Shown piece by piece: positions 38,454-47,768 of a stretch of 64,000 nt of DNA; within the stretch, counting starts at the first letter, position 1, and every line of letters begins with the position of its first letter. The DNA is from an uncultured Oscillospiraceae bacterium. GTDB lineage: Bacteria > Bacillota > Clostridia > Oscillospirales > Oscillospiraceae. The stretch is from the NCBI GenBank assembly GCA_910579965.1, contig CAJTWF010000009.1, forward strand, positions 5,183 through 69,182. Reading direction: 5' to 3'. The notes beneath the pieces were generated by a model that made no database searches, had not been told where the DNA came from, and was given only the letters and a program-made list of their open reading frames with translations. Made by a program: the position numbers and the translations under genes.

Positions 38454-39506
38454 ATGGAATTGACCGCCCGCAAAAAGGAAATACTGAAGGTGGTCACGGA
38501 GCGGTATATCAACTCCGCCGAGCCGGTGGGCTCAAAATTCATCGCCCAGGCCATGGGCGGCCGTCTCAGCTCCGCCACCATCCGCAACGAGCTGGCGGAC
38601 CTGGTGGAGCTGGGCTACCTGGAGCAGCCCCACACCTCGGCGGGCCGGATCCCCTCCCCCAGGGGCTACCGGCTGTACGTCAACGAGCTGATGGAGCGGC
38701 GCAGCGTGTCCGACCAGGAGGCGGCCCAGATCAACGCGGCCCTGGGCGGCCAGATGCGGGAGCTGGACGCCATCATCGCCCAGGCCGGTCAGGCGGCGGC
38801 CTCCATTGTCAGCTACCCCGCCTACGCGGTGGCGGCGGGCAGGGAGAGCATCACGGTCCGGCGCTACGACCTGCTGAGCGTGGACGAGGCCAGCTTTATC
38901 GCCGTGGTGATGACCAACGACAGCCGGGTGAAGAGCCAGCTGCTCCACACCCAGGTCCCCCTCCCGGCGGAGCAGCTGTCCTCCCTGGCCAATCTGCTCA
39001 ACACCCATTTTACCGGCGTGCGGGTGGAGGAGCTGGGCGTCAAGCTGATGGGCCTCACCGGCCAGCTGCCGGCGGAGCTGTTCCTGCCCCTCTCCCTGAC
39101 CATCGAGTACGCCACCGCGGTCATCGACCGCAGCGCGCAGAATCAGGTGTACACCACCGGCCAGACCCAGCTGCTCCGGCAGCCGGAATTCCAGGACCTC
39201 AGCCGGGCCAACGAGCTCATGAGCCTGCTGACGGACCGGAAGGACAGCCTGCCGGTGCTGGACGAGAACACCCCCATGCAGATCCTCATCGGGCCGGAGA
39301 ACGTCAACGAGGCCCTGAAGGAGGCCAGCGTGGTGGTGGCCAGCTACGACATCGGAGAGAACATGCGGGGGCTCATCGGCGTGGTGGGACCCACCCGGAT
39401 GGACTACGCCGCCGTGGCGGCCCGGCTGAGCTATTTCGCTGAGAGCCTGACGAAGATGTTTGGAAAAAATAATCAGTTGCCCCCGAAGGAGGACGAGCAA
39501 TCGTGA
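38454..39506 (+). CDS. hrcA: Heat-inducible transcription repressor HrcA
   Basis: A 350-residue repressor of class I heat-shock genes. The N-terminal winged helix reads 'LTARKKEILKVVTERYINSAEPVGSKFIAQAMGGRLSSATIRNELADLVELGYLEQPHTSAGRIPSPRGYRLYV', with the conserved 'SSATIRNEMADLE..GYL.QPHTSAGR' element. The remaining GAF-like domain ends 'ENMRGLIGVVGPTRMDYAAVAARLSYFAESLTKMF'. It represses through the adjoining CIRCE. First gene of the dnaK operon, overlapping grpE by four bases. Confidence 0.97.
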   Translation: MELTARKKEILKVVTERYINSAEPVGSKFIAQAMGGRLSSATIRNELADLVELGYLEQPHTSAGRIPSPRGYRLYVNELMERRSVSDQEAAQINAALGGQMRELDAIIAQAGQAAASIVSYPAYAVAAGRESITVRRYDLLSVDEASFIAVVMTNDSRVKSQLLHTQVPLPAEQLSSLANLLNTHFTGVRVEELGVKLMGLTGQLPAELFLPLSLTIEYATAVIDRSAQNQVYTTGQTQLLRQPEFQDLSRANELMSLLTDRKDSLPVLDENTPMQILIGPENVNEALKEASVVVASYDIGENMRGLIGVVGPTRMDYAAVAARLSYFAESLTKMFGKNNQLPPKEDEQS

Positions 39507-40075
39507 GCAAGAAAGAGAACAGCGCCCCCATGGAGCCCCTGGAGGAGCAGGAGATCCAGGAGCAGCCCGCCGAGGCGGCGGAGGTGTGCGGGGAGGCCCC
39601 CGCCGAGACCTTCACCCTCACCAAGGAGGAGATGGAGAAGCTGGAGGCCCTGGCCGGACAGCTCTCCGCCCTCAACGATCAGCACCTGCGTCTGGCGGCG
39701 GAGTATGACAACTACCGCAAGCGCACCACCAAGGAGAAGGAGAGCACTTACCAGGACGCCAAGATAGACACCATCTCCAAGTTCCTGGAGGTGTATGACA
39801 ATCTGGAGCGGGCCGTGGGCCAGCCCGGGGACGAGGACAACGTCCACAAGAAGGGCATGGAGATGATCTTCCATCAGCTGATCTCCGTACTGGAGAAGAT
39901 GGGCGTGACCATCGAGGACCCCGCCGGCCAGAGCTTTGATCCCGCCCGCCACAGCGCGGTGATGCACGTGGACAGCGAGGAGCTGGGGGAGGGCGTGGTG
40001 AGCCAGGTCTTCCAGAAGGGCTTCCTCCTGGGCGAGAAGGTAATCCGGTTCGCCGCAGTGCAGGTGGCCAATTAG
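39503..40075 (+). CDS. grpE: Nucleotide exchange factor GrpE
   Basis: A 190-residue co-chaperone that releases ADP from DnaK. A Glu-rich N-terminus and a long coiled-coil segment lead to the conserved head: 'LRLAAEYDNYRKRTTKEKESTYQDAKIDTISKFLEVYDNLERAV', 'GMEMIFHQLISVLEKMGV' and 'FDPARHSAVMHVDSEELGEGVVSQVFQKGFLLGEKVIRFAAVQVA'. The start is a GTG overlapping the hrcA stop (GTGA), with AAGGAGG upstream. Second gene of the heat-shock operon, 63 bases before dnaK. Confidence 0.97.
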   Translation: MSKKENSAPMEPLEEQEIQEQPAEAAEVCGEAPAETFTLTKEEMEKLEALAGQLSALNDQHLRLAAEYDNYRKRTTKEKESTYQDAKIDTISKFLEVYDNLERAVGQPGDEDNVHKKGMEMIFHQLISVLEKMGVTIEDPAGQSFDPARHSAVMHVDSEELGEGVVSQVFQKGFLLGEKVIRFAAVQVAN

Positions 40076-40138
40076 GACATCTGCCGGCAGCATTCCATTT
40101 TGTATAAAAAATTTTTTCTATAGTAGGAGGACAACATC

Positions 40139-41986
40139 ATGTCTAAAGTTATCGGTATTGATTTGGGCACAACCAATTCCTGCGTGGCCGTCATGGAAGG
40201 CGGCGAGAGCGTCGTCATCGCCAACGCCGAGGGCAACCGCACCACCCCGTCGGTGGTGGCCTTCTCCAAGACCGGCGAGCGCATGGTGGGCCAGGTGGCA
40301 AAGCGCCAGGCCATCACCAACCCGGACCGCACCATCGCCTCCATCAAGCGGGAGATGGGCTCTGACCACCGGGTGACCGTTGACAGCAAGAACTACACCC
40401 CCCAGGAGATCTCCGCCATGATCCTCCAGAAGCTGAAGGCCGACGCGGAGGCCTATCTGGGCCAGACTGTCACCGAGGCGGTTATCACCGTCCCCGCCTA
40501 CTTCACCGACTCCCAGCGCCAGGCCACCAAGGACGCCGGCAAGATCGCCGGCCTGGAGGTCAAGCGCATTGTCAACGAGCCCACCGCCGCCGCCCTGGCC
40601 TATGGCCTGGACAAGGAGGAGGCCCAGAAGATTATGGTCTATGACCTGGGCGGCGGCACCTTCGACGTGTCCATTCTGGACATTGACGACGGCGTCATCG
40701 AGGTCCTGGCCACCGCCGGCAACAACCGCCTGGGCGGCGACGATTTCGATGAGTGCGTGATGAAGTATCTGGCCAGCGAGTTCAAGAAGACCGAGGGCAT
40801 TGACCTCACCGGCGACAAGGTGGCCATGCAGCGGCTGAAGGAGGCCGCGGAGAAGGCCAAGATTGAGCTCAGCGGCGTCACCACCTCCAACGTGAACCTG
40901 CCCTATATCACCGCCGACGCCACCGGCCCCAAGCACCTGGACGTGACCCTCACCCGGGCCAAGTTCAACGAGCTCACCGCCCATCTGGTGGAGGCCACCA
41001 TGGGCCCCGTGCGCCAGGCCATGAGCGACGCGGGCCTCAAGGGCGGCGACATCTCCAAGGTGCTGCTGGTGGGCGGCTCCAGCCGCATCCCCGCGGTCCA
41101 GGAGGCGGTGAAGAACATCACCGGCAAGGACGGCTTCAAGGGCATCAACCCCGACGAGTGCGTGGCCATGGGCGCGGCCCTCCAGGCCGGCGTGCTCACC
41201 GGCGACGTGAAGGGCCTGCTGCTGCTGGACGTGACCCCCCTGAGCCTGGGCATTGAGACCATGGGCGGCGTGTGCACCCGCCTCATTGAACGCAACACCA
41301 CCATCCCCGCCAAGAAGAGCCAGATCTTTTCCACCGCCGCAGACAACCAGACCAGCGTGGAGGTCAACGTCCTCCAGGGCGAGCGGGAGATGGCCGCGGC
41401 CAACAAGAGCCTGGGCCGCTTCCACCTGGACGGCATCGCGCCGGCCCGCCGGGGCGTGCCCCAGATCGAGGTTACCTTTGACATCGACGCCAACGGTATC
41501 GTGAACGTCTCCGCCAAGGACCTGGGCACGGGCAAGGAGCAGCACATCACCATCACCTCCTCCTCCAACATGTCCAAGGAGGACATTGAGCGGGCGGTGA
41601 AGGAGGCGGAGCAGTACGCCGCCGAGGACGCCCGGATCAAGGAGTCCGTGGAGACCCGCAACGCCGCTGACCAGATGGTCTATCAGGCGGAGAAGACCCT
41701 GGGCGAGATGGGCGACAAGATCCCCGAGGGGGAGAAGGCCCCGGTTCAGGCCGCCATTGACAAGCTGAAGGAGACCCTCAAGGGCGAGGACACCGCCGCT
41801 ATCAAGGCGGACACCGAGGCCCTCCAGCAGGCCTTCTACGCGGTCAGCGAGAAGCTCTACCAGCAGGCGGGCGGTCCCCAGGCAGGCCCCGACATGGGCG
41901 GTCAGCCCGGCGGCGGTCAGGCGGAGGGCCAGCAGTACTACGACGCCGACTACAAGGTAGTCGACGAGGACGACCAGAGCAAGTAA
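40139..41986 (+). CDS. dnaK: Molecular chaperone DnaK (Hsp70)
   Basis: A 615-residue Hsp70. The ATPase domain starts 'VIGIDLGTTNSCVAVMEGGESVVIANAEGNRTTPSVVAF' and has the Firmicute-type deletion near residue 75, so it is shorter than the E. coli protein. 'VYDLGGGTFDVSILDIDDG' and 'LLVGGSSRIPAVQEAV' are the other phosphate and adenosine motifs. The substrate domain contains 'DVTPLSLGIETMGGVCTRLIERNTTIP' and the C-terminus is Gly/Gln-rich. Strong AGGAGG lies before the ATG. It works with GrpE and DnaJ encoded on either side. Confidence 0.98.
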   Translation: MSKVIGIDLGTTNSCVAVMEGGESVVIANAEGNRTTPSVVAFSKTGERMVGQVAKRQAITNPDRTIASIKREMGSDHRVTVDSKNYTPQEISAMILQKLKADAEAYLGQTVTEAVITVPAYFTDSQRQATKDAGKIAGLEVKRIVNEPTAAALAYGLDKEEAQKIMVYDLGGGTFDVSILDIDDGVIEVLATAGNNRLGGDDFDECVMKYLASEFKKTEGIDLTGDKVAMQRLKEAAEKAKIELSGVTTSNVNLPYITADATGPKHLDVTLTRAKFNELTAHLVEATMGPVRQAMSDAGLKGGDISKVLLVGGSSRIPAVQEAVKNITGKDGFKGINPDECVAMGAALQAGVLTGDVKGLLLLDVTPLSLGIETMGGVCTRLIERNTTIPAKKSQIFSTAADNQTSVEVNVLQGEREMAAANKSLGRFHLDGIAPARRGVPQIEVTFDIDANGIVNVSAKDLGTGKEQHITITSSSNMSKEDIERAVKEAEQYAAEDARIKESVETRNAADQMVYQAEKTLGEMGDKIPEGEKAPVQAAIDKLKETLKGEDTAAIKADTEALQQAFYAVSEKLYQQAGGPQAGPDMGGQPGGGQAEGQQYYDADYKVVDEDDQSK

Positions 41987-42002
41987 TGACGGACGGTTCC
42001 GG

Positions 42003-42031
42003 ATGGGACGGGGAGGACCTCCCCGCCCCAT
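42003..42031 (+). terminator. Hairpin between dnaK and dnaJ (possible attenuator)
   Basis: A 12-bp stem with one mismatch (42003-42014/42020-42031) sits 16 bases after the dnaK stop. It lacks a T-run, so it is more likely to lower or protect the downstream message than to stop transcription fully. Confidence 0.45.
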
Positions 42032-42065
42032 TTGGAATGTCTGCGGAGAATGGATGTGAGAGCAT

Positions 42066-43211
<1,146 letters not shown>

Positions 43212-43257
43212 CCGCCCCGGTTCTTCGGACATAGGCGGAACAACAGGAGGGATCCCC

Positions 43258-43698
43258 ATGAAAATTGCCATAGCATGTGACCACGGCGGCTACGATTTGA
43301 AGACGGAGCTGAGCGCCTGGCTGACCGAACAGGGTCACCAGGTGGAGGACTTCGGCTGCTTTAACCGGGACAGCTGCGACTACGCCGACTTTGCCGGCCC
43401 TGCGGCCAGGGCGGTGGCGGCGGGGCGGTGTGAGCGGGGTATTGTGATCTGCACCACCGGCATCGGCGTGTCCATCACCGCCAACAAGGTCCGCGGCGTC
43501 CGCTGCGCCCTGTGCAGCGAGCCCTGGAGCGCGGAGATGACCCGCCGCCACAACGACGCCAACATGCTGGCCATGGGCGCCGGCGTGGTGGGTCCACTGA
43601 TGGCCCGTCAGGTGGTCCAGTCCTTCCTCACCCACGATTTTGAGGGCGGCCGCCACCAGCGCCGCATCGACAAGATCGCCGCCGTGGAGGACGAATAG
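43258..43698 (+). CDS. rpiB: Ribose 5-phosphate isomerase B / sugar-phosphate isomerase
   Basis: A 146-residue RpiB/LacAB-family isomerase, interconverting ribose 5-phosphate and ribulose 5-phosphate. 'IAIACDHGGYDLK' binds phosphate, catalytic Cys65 lies in 'GIVICTTGIGVSITANKVRGVRCALC' (most RpiB have CGTGIG, here CTTGIG), and His99 in 'RRHNDANMLAMGAGVVG' opens the ring. The Gly-to-Thr change next to the cysteine is mild but worth noting, since related isomerases act on allose or galactose phosphates. It follows dnaJ by 46 bases with a GGAGG site and may be read through from the heat-shock promoter. Confidence 0.92.
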   Translation: MKIAIACDHGGYDLKTELSAWLTEQGHQVEDFGCFNRDSCDYADFAGPAARAVAAGRCERGIVICTTGIGVSITANKVRGVRCALCSEPWSAEMTRRHNDANMLAMGAGVVGPLMARQVVQSFLTHDFEGGRHQRRIDKIAAVEDE

Positions 43699-43702
43699 AC
43701 AT

Positions 43703-44350
43703 ATGAAATCCTTTTTGATCGTGGGCATGGGCTCCTTTGGCCACCACCTCTGCCGCGCCCTGGCGGACCAGAAATGCGAGGTCATGGTGGCGGATCAGGT
43801 CAGCGACACCCTGGAGGACCTGCTGCCCCTGGTGGTCAGCGCCAAGGTGGGGGACTGCACCAACGAGGAGGTCCTCCGATCCTTTGACATTCCCAGCTTT
43901 GACGCCTGCTTTGTCTGCCTGGGGGACAGCAACGTGCTGGGCAGCCTGCAAATCACCAGTCTGCTCAAGGAGCTGGGGGCAAAGAAGGTGTTCAGCAAGG
44001 CGGACGACGACGTGCAGGCCAAGTTCCTCCTGCGCAACGGCGCGGACCACGTCATTTACCCGGAGCAGGAGGCTGCCGTCAATCTGGCCATCAGCGAGAG
44101 CTCCGACAGCATCTTCGACTGCATCAGCCTCACCGACGAGTACTCCATCTACGAGCTCCAGCCCATGGACCGCTGGATCGGCAAGAGCCTGAAGGAGCTG
44201 AACTTCCGGGTAAAGTACAATCTCACTGTTATCGCCGCCATGCGGGACGGTATCATCCGCCCCAACCTGAGCCCGGACTACACCTTCAAGGCCGACGAGC
44301 ACCTGCTGGTGCTGGGCCGGATCGAGGACATCCGGAAGGTTGTGCGGTGA
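43703..44350 (+). CDS. ktrA: Potassium uptake regulatory subunit KtrA (TrkA family)
   Basis: A 215-residue cytoplasmic regulator with an RCK/TrkA-N nucleotide-binding fold ('SFLIVGMGSFGHHLCRAL' with GxGxxG at residues 8-13, 'CEVMVADQ', 'VGDCTNEEVLRSFDIPSFDACFVCLGDSN') and a C-terminal TrkA-C domain ('SIYELQPMDRWIGKSLKELNFRVKYNLTVIAAMRDG'). It gates KtrB in response to ATP/ADP or c-di-AMP binding in studied species. It starts four bases after rpiB, so it is translated from the same message. The only KtrB in the window is at 21426-22772. Confidence 0.93.
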   Translation: MKSFLIVGMGSFGHHLCRALADQKCEVMVADQVSDTLEDLLPLVVSAKVGDCTNEEVLRSFDIPSFDACFVCLGDSNVLGSLQITSLLKELGAKKVFSKADDDVQAKFLLRNGADHVIYPEQEAAVNLAISESSDSIFDCISLTDEYSIYELQPMDRWIGKSLKELNFRVKYNLTVIAAMRDGIIRPNLSPDYTFKADEHLLVLGRIEDIRKVVR

Positions 44351-44409
44351 ATTGTTCTGTTCCTTTGTGAGCAGAGAAAGAAAGCAGAAGAAAAAACGCA
44401 GAGACGTAT

Positions 44410-44445
44410 ACCAGCCGGCAGTCTGGCGATAGACTGCCGGCTGGT
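44410..44445 (+). terminator. Terminator hairpin after ktrA
   Basis: A perfect 15-bp stem with a GGCGAT loop (44410-44424/44431-44445) lies 60 bases after the ktrA stop. The downstream T-run is weak. Its core GCCGGCAGTCT matches the palindrome in the glmE-mal gap at 11661-11707. Confidence 0.65.
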
Positions 44446-44482
44446 GTGCTTTATGATCTCCTTCCTGCAAAATATATCCGCA

Positions 44483-44531
44483 AAAAAGCCCTTTCGTATG
44501 TGTAGTACTTCCACACACGAAAGGGCTTTTT
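44483..44531. terminator. Bidirectional terminator at the end of the ribosomal-protein operon
   Basis: A 15-bp stem (44483-44497/44517-44531), extended inside by GTGT/ACAC, is bordered by A-runs on the left and T-runs on the right. It therefore gives a T-tail on either strand. It lies 20 bases beyond the rplQ stop and after ktrA. Confidence 0.9.
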
Positions 44532-44551
44532 CCTTATCATGTCAAACCGGC

Positions 44552-44893
44552 TTAGACCAGCTCGATCATCGCGGTCTCCGCCGCGTCGCCCCGGCGGATG
44601 CCGGTGCGGGTGATGCGGGTGTAACCGCCGTTGCGCTCCGCGTAGTTGGGCGCGATCTCCTTGAAGATCTTCTTCACCACATCCTCCCGGGTCACAAAGG
44701 CCATGGCCTGACGGTAGGCCGCCAGATCGCCCTTCTTCCCCAGGGTAATCATCTTCTCAGCCAGGGGGCGAATCTCCTTGCAGCGGGTGACGGTGGTCTC
44801 CATCCTCCCATTGTCCAGGAAATCGGTCACCTGCTGACGGAGCATCGCTTTGCGCTGATCGGTAGTCTTACCGAGCTTACGAGTTCCGGGCAT
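44552..44893 (-). CDS. rplQ: 50S ribosomal protein L17
   Basis: A 113-residue protein that lies near the polypeptide exit tunnel of the large subunit. 'RKLGKTTDQRKAMLRQQVTDFLDNGRMETTVTRCKEIRPLAEKMITLGKKGDLAAYRQAM' is the family core, and the end 'NGGYTRITRTGIRRGDAAETAMIELV' is complete. Last gene of the cluster, 45 bases after rpoA and just before the terminator. Confidence 0.97.
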   Translation of the reverse strand: MPGTRKLGKTTDQRKAMLRQQVTDFLDNGRMETTVTRCKEIRPLAEKMITLGKKGDLAAYRQAMAFVTREDVVKKIFKEIAPNYAERNGGYTRITRTGIRRGDAAETAMIELV

Positions 44894-44938
44894 TGTAGGT
44901 TTCCTCCTTCAAAAGGCGTATCAAGCCGTCAAGACGGC

Positions 44939-45889
44939 TCAGTTGGATTCTTCGTCGGCCAGGGACAGCCCCATCATGGCCAGCTTGTTGATGACCTCCT
45001 CCAGGCTCTTGCGGCCCAGGTTCCGGACCTTCATCATCTCGTCCTCCGTCTTGGAGATCAGATCCTCCACGGTGTTGATGTTGGCCCGCTTCAGGCAGTT
45101 GAAGCTGCGTACACTGAGATCCAGCTCCTCAATGGTCAGCTCCAGCACCTTGTCCCGCTGGGTCTCCGCCTTCTCCACCACTGTGGACTTGGAGCCCACG
45201 GTCTCGCTCAGATCGGTGAAGAGGGTGAAGTGATCGCAGAGGATCTTGGCCCCCAGGCTCACCGCGTCCCGGGCGGAGATGGTGGAGTCGGTCCACACCT
45301 CAATGGTCAGCTTGTCAAAGTCCGTCATATTCCCCACGCGGGTGTTCTCCACCGTGTAGTTGACCTTGTAGACCGGGGTGTAGATGGAGTCCACGGGGAT
45401 GACGCCGATGATGTTCTGCTGGGCCTTGTTCCGGTCCGCGGGCACGTAGCCGCGGCCGTGGCTGAGGGTGATCTCCATGTTCAGCGTGGCGCCGCTGCCC
45501 AGGGTGGCGATGTGGAGGTCCGGGTTGAGCACCTCCACCTCCCCGTCGCTCTTGATGTCGCCGGCCGTCACCTCGCAGGGGCCCACCGCCTCGATAAAGA
45601 CGGTCTTGACCCCCTCGCTGTGGAGCTTGGTAATCAGCTGCTTGATGTTCAGCACGATCTCCGTCACATCCTCCTTCACGCCGGGGATGGTGGTAAATTC
45701 GTGCTGCACACCGGCGATCTTGATGCTGGTGGCGGCGGTGCCGGGCAGGGACGAGAGCATGATGCGGCGCAGGGCGTTGCCAAGGGTGGTGCCGTAGCCC
45801 CGCTCCAGGGGCTCTACCACATACTTTCCATAGGAGTCATCGCCGGGGGTCTCAATGCACTCAATCTGGGGCTTCTCAATTTCAATCAT
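44939..45889 (-). CDS. rpoA: DNA-directed RNA polymerase alpha subunit
   Basis: A 316-residue subunit that nucleates RNA polymerase assembly. The N-terminal dimer domain contains 'PLERGYGTTLGNALRRIMLSSLPGTAATSIKI' and 'GRGYVPADRNK'. The C-terminal DNA/regulator-contact domain contains 'LTIEELDLSVRSFNCLKRANINTVEDLISKTEDEMMKVRNLGRKSLEEVINKL'. Full length for Firmicutes. The gap of 87 bases to rpsD is the largest within the alpha segment of the cluster. Confidence 0.98.
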   Translation of the reverse strand: MIEIEKPQIECIETPGDDSYGKYVVEPLERGYGTTLGNALRRIMLSSLPGTAATSIKIAGVQHEFTTIPGVKEDVTEIVLNIKQLITKLHSEGVKTVFIEAVGPCEVTAGDIKSDGEVEVLNPDLHIATLGSGATLNMEITLSHGRGYVPADRNKAQQNIIGVIPVDSIYTPVYKVNYTVENTRVGNMTDFDKLTIEVWTDSTISARDAVSLGAKILCDHFTLFTDLSETVGSKSTVVEKAETQRDKVLELTIEELDLSVRSFNCLKRANINTVEDLISKTEDEMMKVRNLGRKSLEEVINKLAMMGLSLADEESN

Positions 45890-45976
45890 CCAGTTACCCT
45901 CCTTCTCGTGACGGGCCAGACAGAGGCCGGACCCGCGTTAAATTCAGTTCGTGTGACAATCGAGGGTAGCCTCCGA

Positions 45977-46582
45977 TTACTTGGAGTACAGCTCGACGAT
46001 GAGGTGCTCCTCAATGGGCATATCGTTGATGTCCTCCCGCACGGGCAGGCGGGACACGGTACCCTTGAGGGCGTTCTTCTCACGGTCAAGCCACTGGGGG
46101 ACCAGGGGCAGAGGGGCGTCCTCGCCGGTCAGCCGCTTGAAGATGGCGGAGGAGCGGCTGGTGTCCCTGACCTCGATCACATCACCGGCCTTCACGAGAT
46201 AGGAGGGGATGTTGACCTTCTTGCCGTTAACGGTGAAATGGGCGTGGCTCACCAGCTGCCGGGCCTGGCGGCGGGTGGAGGCGAAGCCGAGGCGGTAGGC
46301 CACGTTGTCCAGGCGGCGCTCAATGAGGACCAGAAGCTCCTCGCCGGTCTTGCCCTGGCTGCGGGCGGCCTTCTCGTAGTACATCCGGAACTGTTTCTCC
46401 ATGACGCCATAGACGAACTTGACCTTCTGCTTCTCCTGGAGCTGGAGAGCGTACTCGCTCTTCTTCTTGCGCATCTGGCCGCCGGGGTTGCGCTTGGTGT
46501 CCTTCTTGGCGTATCCCATGGCGGCGGGGGAGATGCCCAGAGCCTTGCAGCGCTTGGCTACAGGCTGCATATTTTTAGCCAT
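45977..46582 (-). CDS. rpsD: 30S ribosomal protein S4
   Basis: A 201-residue primary 16S rRNA-binding protein. The S4 RNA-binding domain reads 'RRLDNVAYRLGFASTRRQARQLVSHAHFTVNGKKVNIPSYLVKAGDVIEV'. The N-terminus ('MAKNMQPVAKRCKALGISPAAMGYAKKDTKRNPGGQMRKKKSEYALQLQEKQKVKFVYG') lacks the zinc-finger cysteines found in some S4 proteins. In other bacteria S4 represses its operon by binding mRNA; no such element was identified here. Confidence 0.97.
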   Translation of the reverse strand: MAKNMQPVAKRCKALGISPAAMGYAKKDTKRNPGGQMRKKKSEYALQLQEKQKVKFVYGVMEKQFRMYYEKAARSQGKTGEELLVLIERRLDNVAYRLGFASTRRQARQLVSHAHFTVNGKKVNIPSYLVKAGDVIEVRDTSRSSAIFKRLTGEDAPLPLVPQWLDREKNALKGTVSRLPVREDINDMPIEEHLIVELYSK

Positions 46583-46609
46583 AATGAAATATTTCCTCCT
46601 TCTTCCGAA

Positions 46610-47011
46610 TTAGACGCGGCGGCGCTTGGGGGGGCGGCAGCCGTTGTGGGGGATGGGGGTGACGTCCTTGATCATCGTCACCTCCAGGCCCACGGCCTGG
46701 AGCGCCCGGATGGCGGCCTCACGGCCCTGGCCGGGGCCCTTCACAAAGACCTCCACTGTCTTCAGGCCGTGCTCCATCGCGGCGCGGGCAGCCACCTCGG
46801 CGGCGGTCTGTGCGGCGAAGGGCGTGCTCTTCTTGCTGCCACGGAAGCCCTGGCCACCGGAGGAGGCCCAGGAGATGGCGTTGCCCTGGGTGTCGGTGAC
46901 AGTTACCATGGTGTTGTTGAAGGAAGAACGGATATGGACCTGGCCCTTTTCAATGTTCTTCTTTTCGCGGCGGCGGCGGATGACCCGCTTGCCAGTTTTC
47001 GGTGCAGCCAT
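46610..47011 (-). CDS. rpsK: 30S ribosomal protein S11
   Basis: A 133-residue platform protein of the small subunit. 'KKNIEKGQVHIRSSFNNTMVTVTDTQGNAISWASSGGQGFRGSKKSTPFAAQTAAEVAARAAMEHGLKTVEVFVKGPGQGREAAIRALQAVGLEVTMIKDVTPIPHNGCRPPKRRRV' is complete to the conserved basic C-terminus. It lies 15 bases after rpsM and 27 before rpsD. Confidence 0.97.
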   Translation of the reverse strand: MAAPKTGKRVIRRRREKKNIEKGQVHIRSSFNNTMVTVTDTQGNAISWASSGGQGFRGSKKSTPFAAQTAAEVAARAAMEHGLKTVEVFVKGPGQGREAAIRALQAVGLEVTMIKDVTPIPHNGCRPPKRRRV

Positions 47012-47026
47012 GTTGATTCTCCCTCC

Positions 47027-47395
47027 TTACTTCTTCTTGTTGGCAATGGTCTTCTTGGGACCCTTGCGGGTACGTGCGTTGGTCTTGCTGCGCTGGCCCC
47101 GCACGGGCAGGCCCCGGCGGTGACGGATGCCGCGGTAGCAGCCGATCTCGGTCAGGCGCTTGATGTCCAGGGCCACGGAGCGGCGCAGATCGCCCTCCAC
47201 GGTGTAGCCGTGGTCAATGGCCTCGCGCAGCTTGCTCTCCTCCGCCTCGGTCAGATCCTTCACGCGGGTGTCGGGGTTGATCCCAGTCTGCGCCAGGATG
47301 TCCTTGGCGCTCTTCCTGCCGATTCCATAGATATAGGTGAGCCCGATCTCGATCCGTTTATCCTTGGGCAGGTCAATACCGGCAATTCTTGCCAT
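47027..47395 (-). CDS. rpsM: 30S ribosomal protein S13
   Basis: A 122-residue protein at the head of the 30S subunit, contacting the 50S subunit and P-site tRNA. 'MARIAGIDLPKDKRIEIGLTYIYGIGRKSAKDIL' with its helix-hairpin-helix and the 'YRGIRHRRGLPVRGQRSKTNARTRKGPKKTIANKKK' tail are typical. First gene of the alpha segment proper, 23 bases after rpmJ. Confidence 0.97.
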   Translation of the reverse strand: MARIAGIDLPKDKRIEIGLTYIYGIGRKSAKDILAQTGINPDTRVKDLTEAEESKLREAIDHGYTVEGDLRRSVALDIKRLTEIGCYRGIRHRRGLPVRGQRSKTNARTRKGPKKTIANKKK

Positions 47396-47418
47396 TAGCT
47401 TTGCACCTCCAAATTCAC

Positions 47419-47532
47419 TTAGCCCTGTCTCTGCTTATGCTTGGGGTTCTCGCAGATCACCATCAGGCGGCCCTTGCGGCGAATGATCTTGCACTTTTCG
47501 CACATGGGCTTTACGGACGGTCTAACTTTCAT
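47419..47532 (-). CDS. rpmJ: 50S ribosomal protein L36
   Basis: A 37-residue protein 'MKVRPSVKPMCEKCKIIRRKGRLMVICENPKHKQRQG' with the CxxC...C...H zinc-binding set of the zinc-containing L36 type. The ATG at 47532 is used. A longer frame upstream would run through the infA-rpmJ gap and is unlike the family. It lies between infA and rpsM, as in most Firmicutes. Confidence 0.96.
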   Translation of the reverse strand: MKVRPSVKPMCEKCKIIRRKGRLMVICENPKHKQRQG

Positions 47533-47545
47533 TTTGCTATTCCTC

Positions 47546-47764
47546 CTACTTCGTACGCCAGGTAATCCGGCCACGGGTGAGGTCATAGGGAGACATCTCC
47601 ACCGTGACTTTGTCACCAGGCAAGATTCTGATGAAATTCATCCTGAGTTTTCCGGAAATGTGGGCCAAAATAGTATGGCCATTTCCTATGTCTACTTGGA
47701 ATTTTGTGTTGGGGAGCGCCTCAACAACTACGCCCTCAACCTCGATCATATCGGATTTTGCCAA
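47546..47764 (-). CDS. infA: Translation initiation factor IF-1
   Basis: A 72-residue OB-fold factor that occupies the 30S A site during initiation. 'MIEVEGVVVEALPNTKFQVDIGNGHTILAHISGKLRMNFIRILPGDKVTVEMSPYDLTRGRITWR' is standard apart from a few exchanges. It is four bases from the KOW gene and 13 from rpmJ. Confidence 0.97.
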   Translation of the reverse strand: MAKSDMIEVEGVVVEALPNTKFQVDIGNGHTILAHISGKLRMNFIRILPGDKVTVEMSPYDLTRGRITWRTK

Positions 47765-47768
47765 GTGC

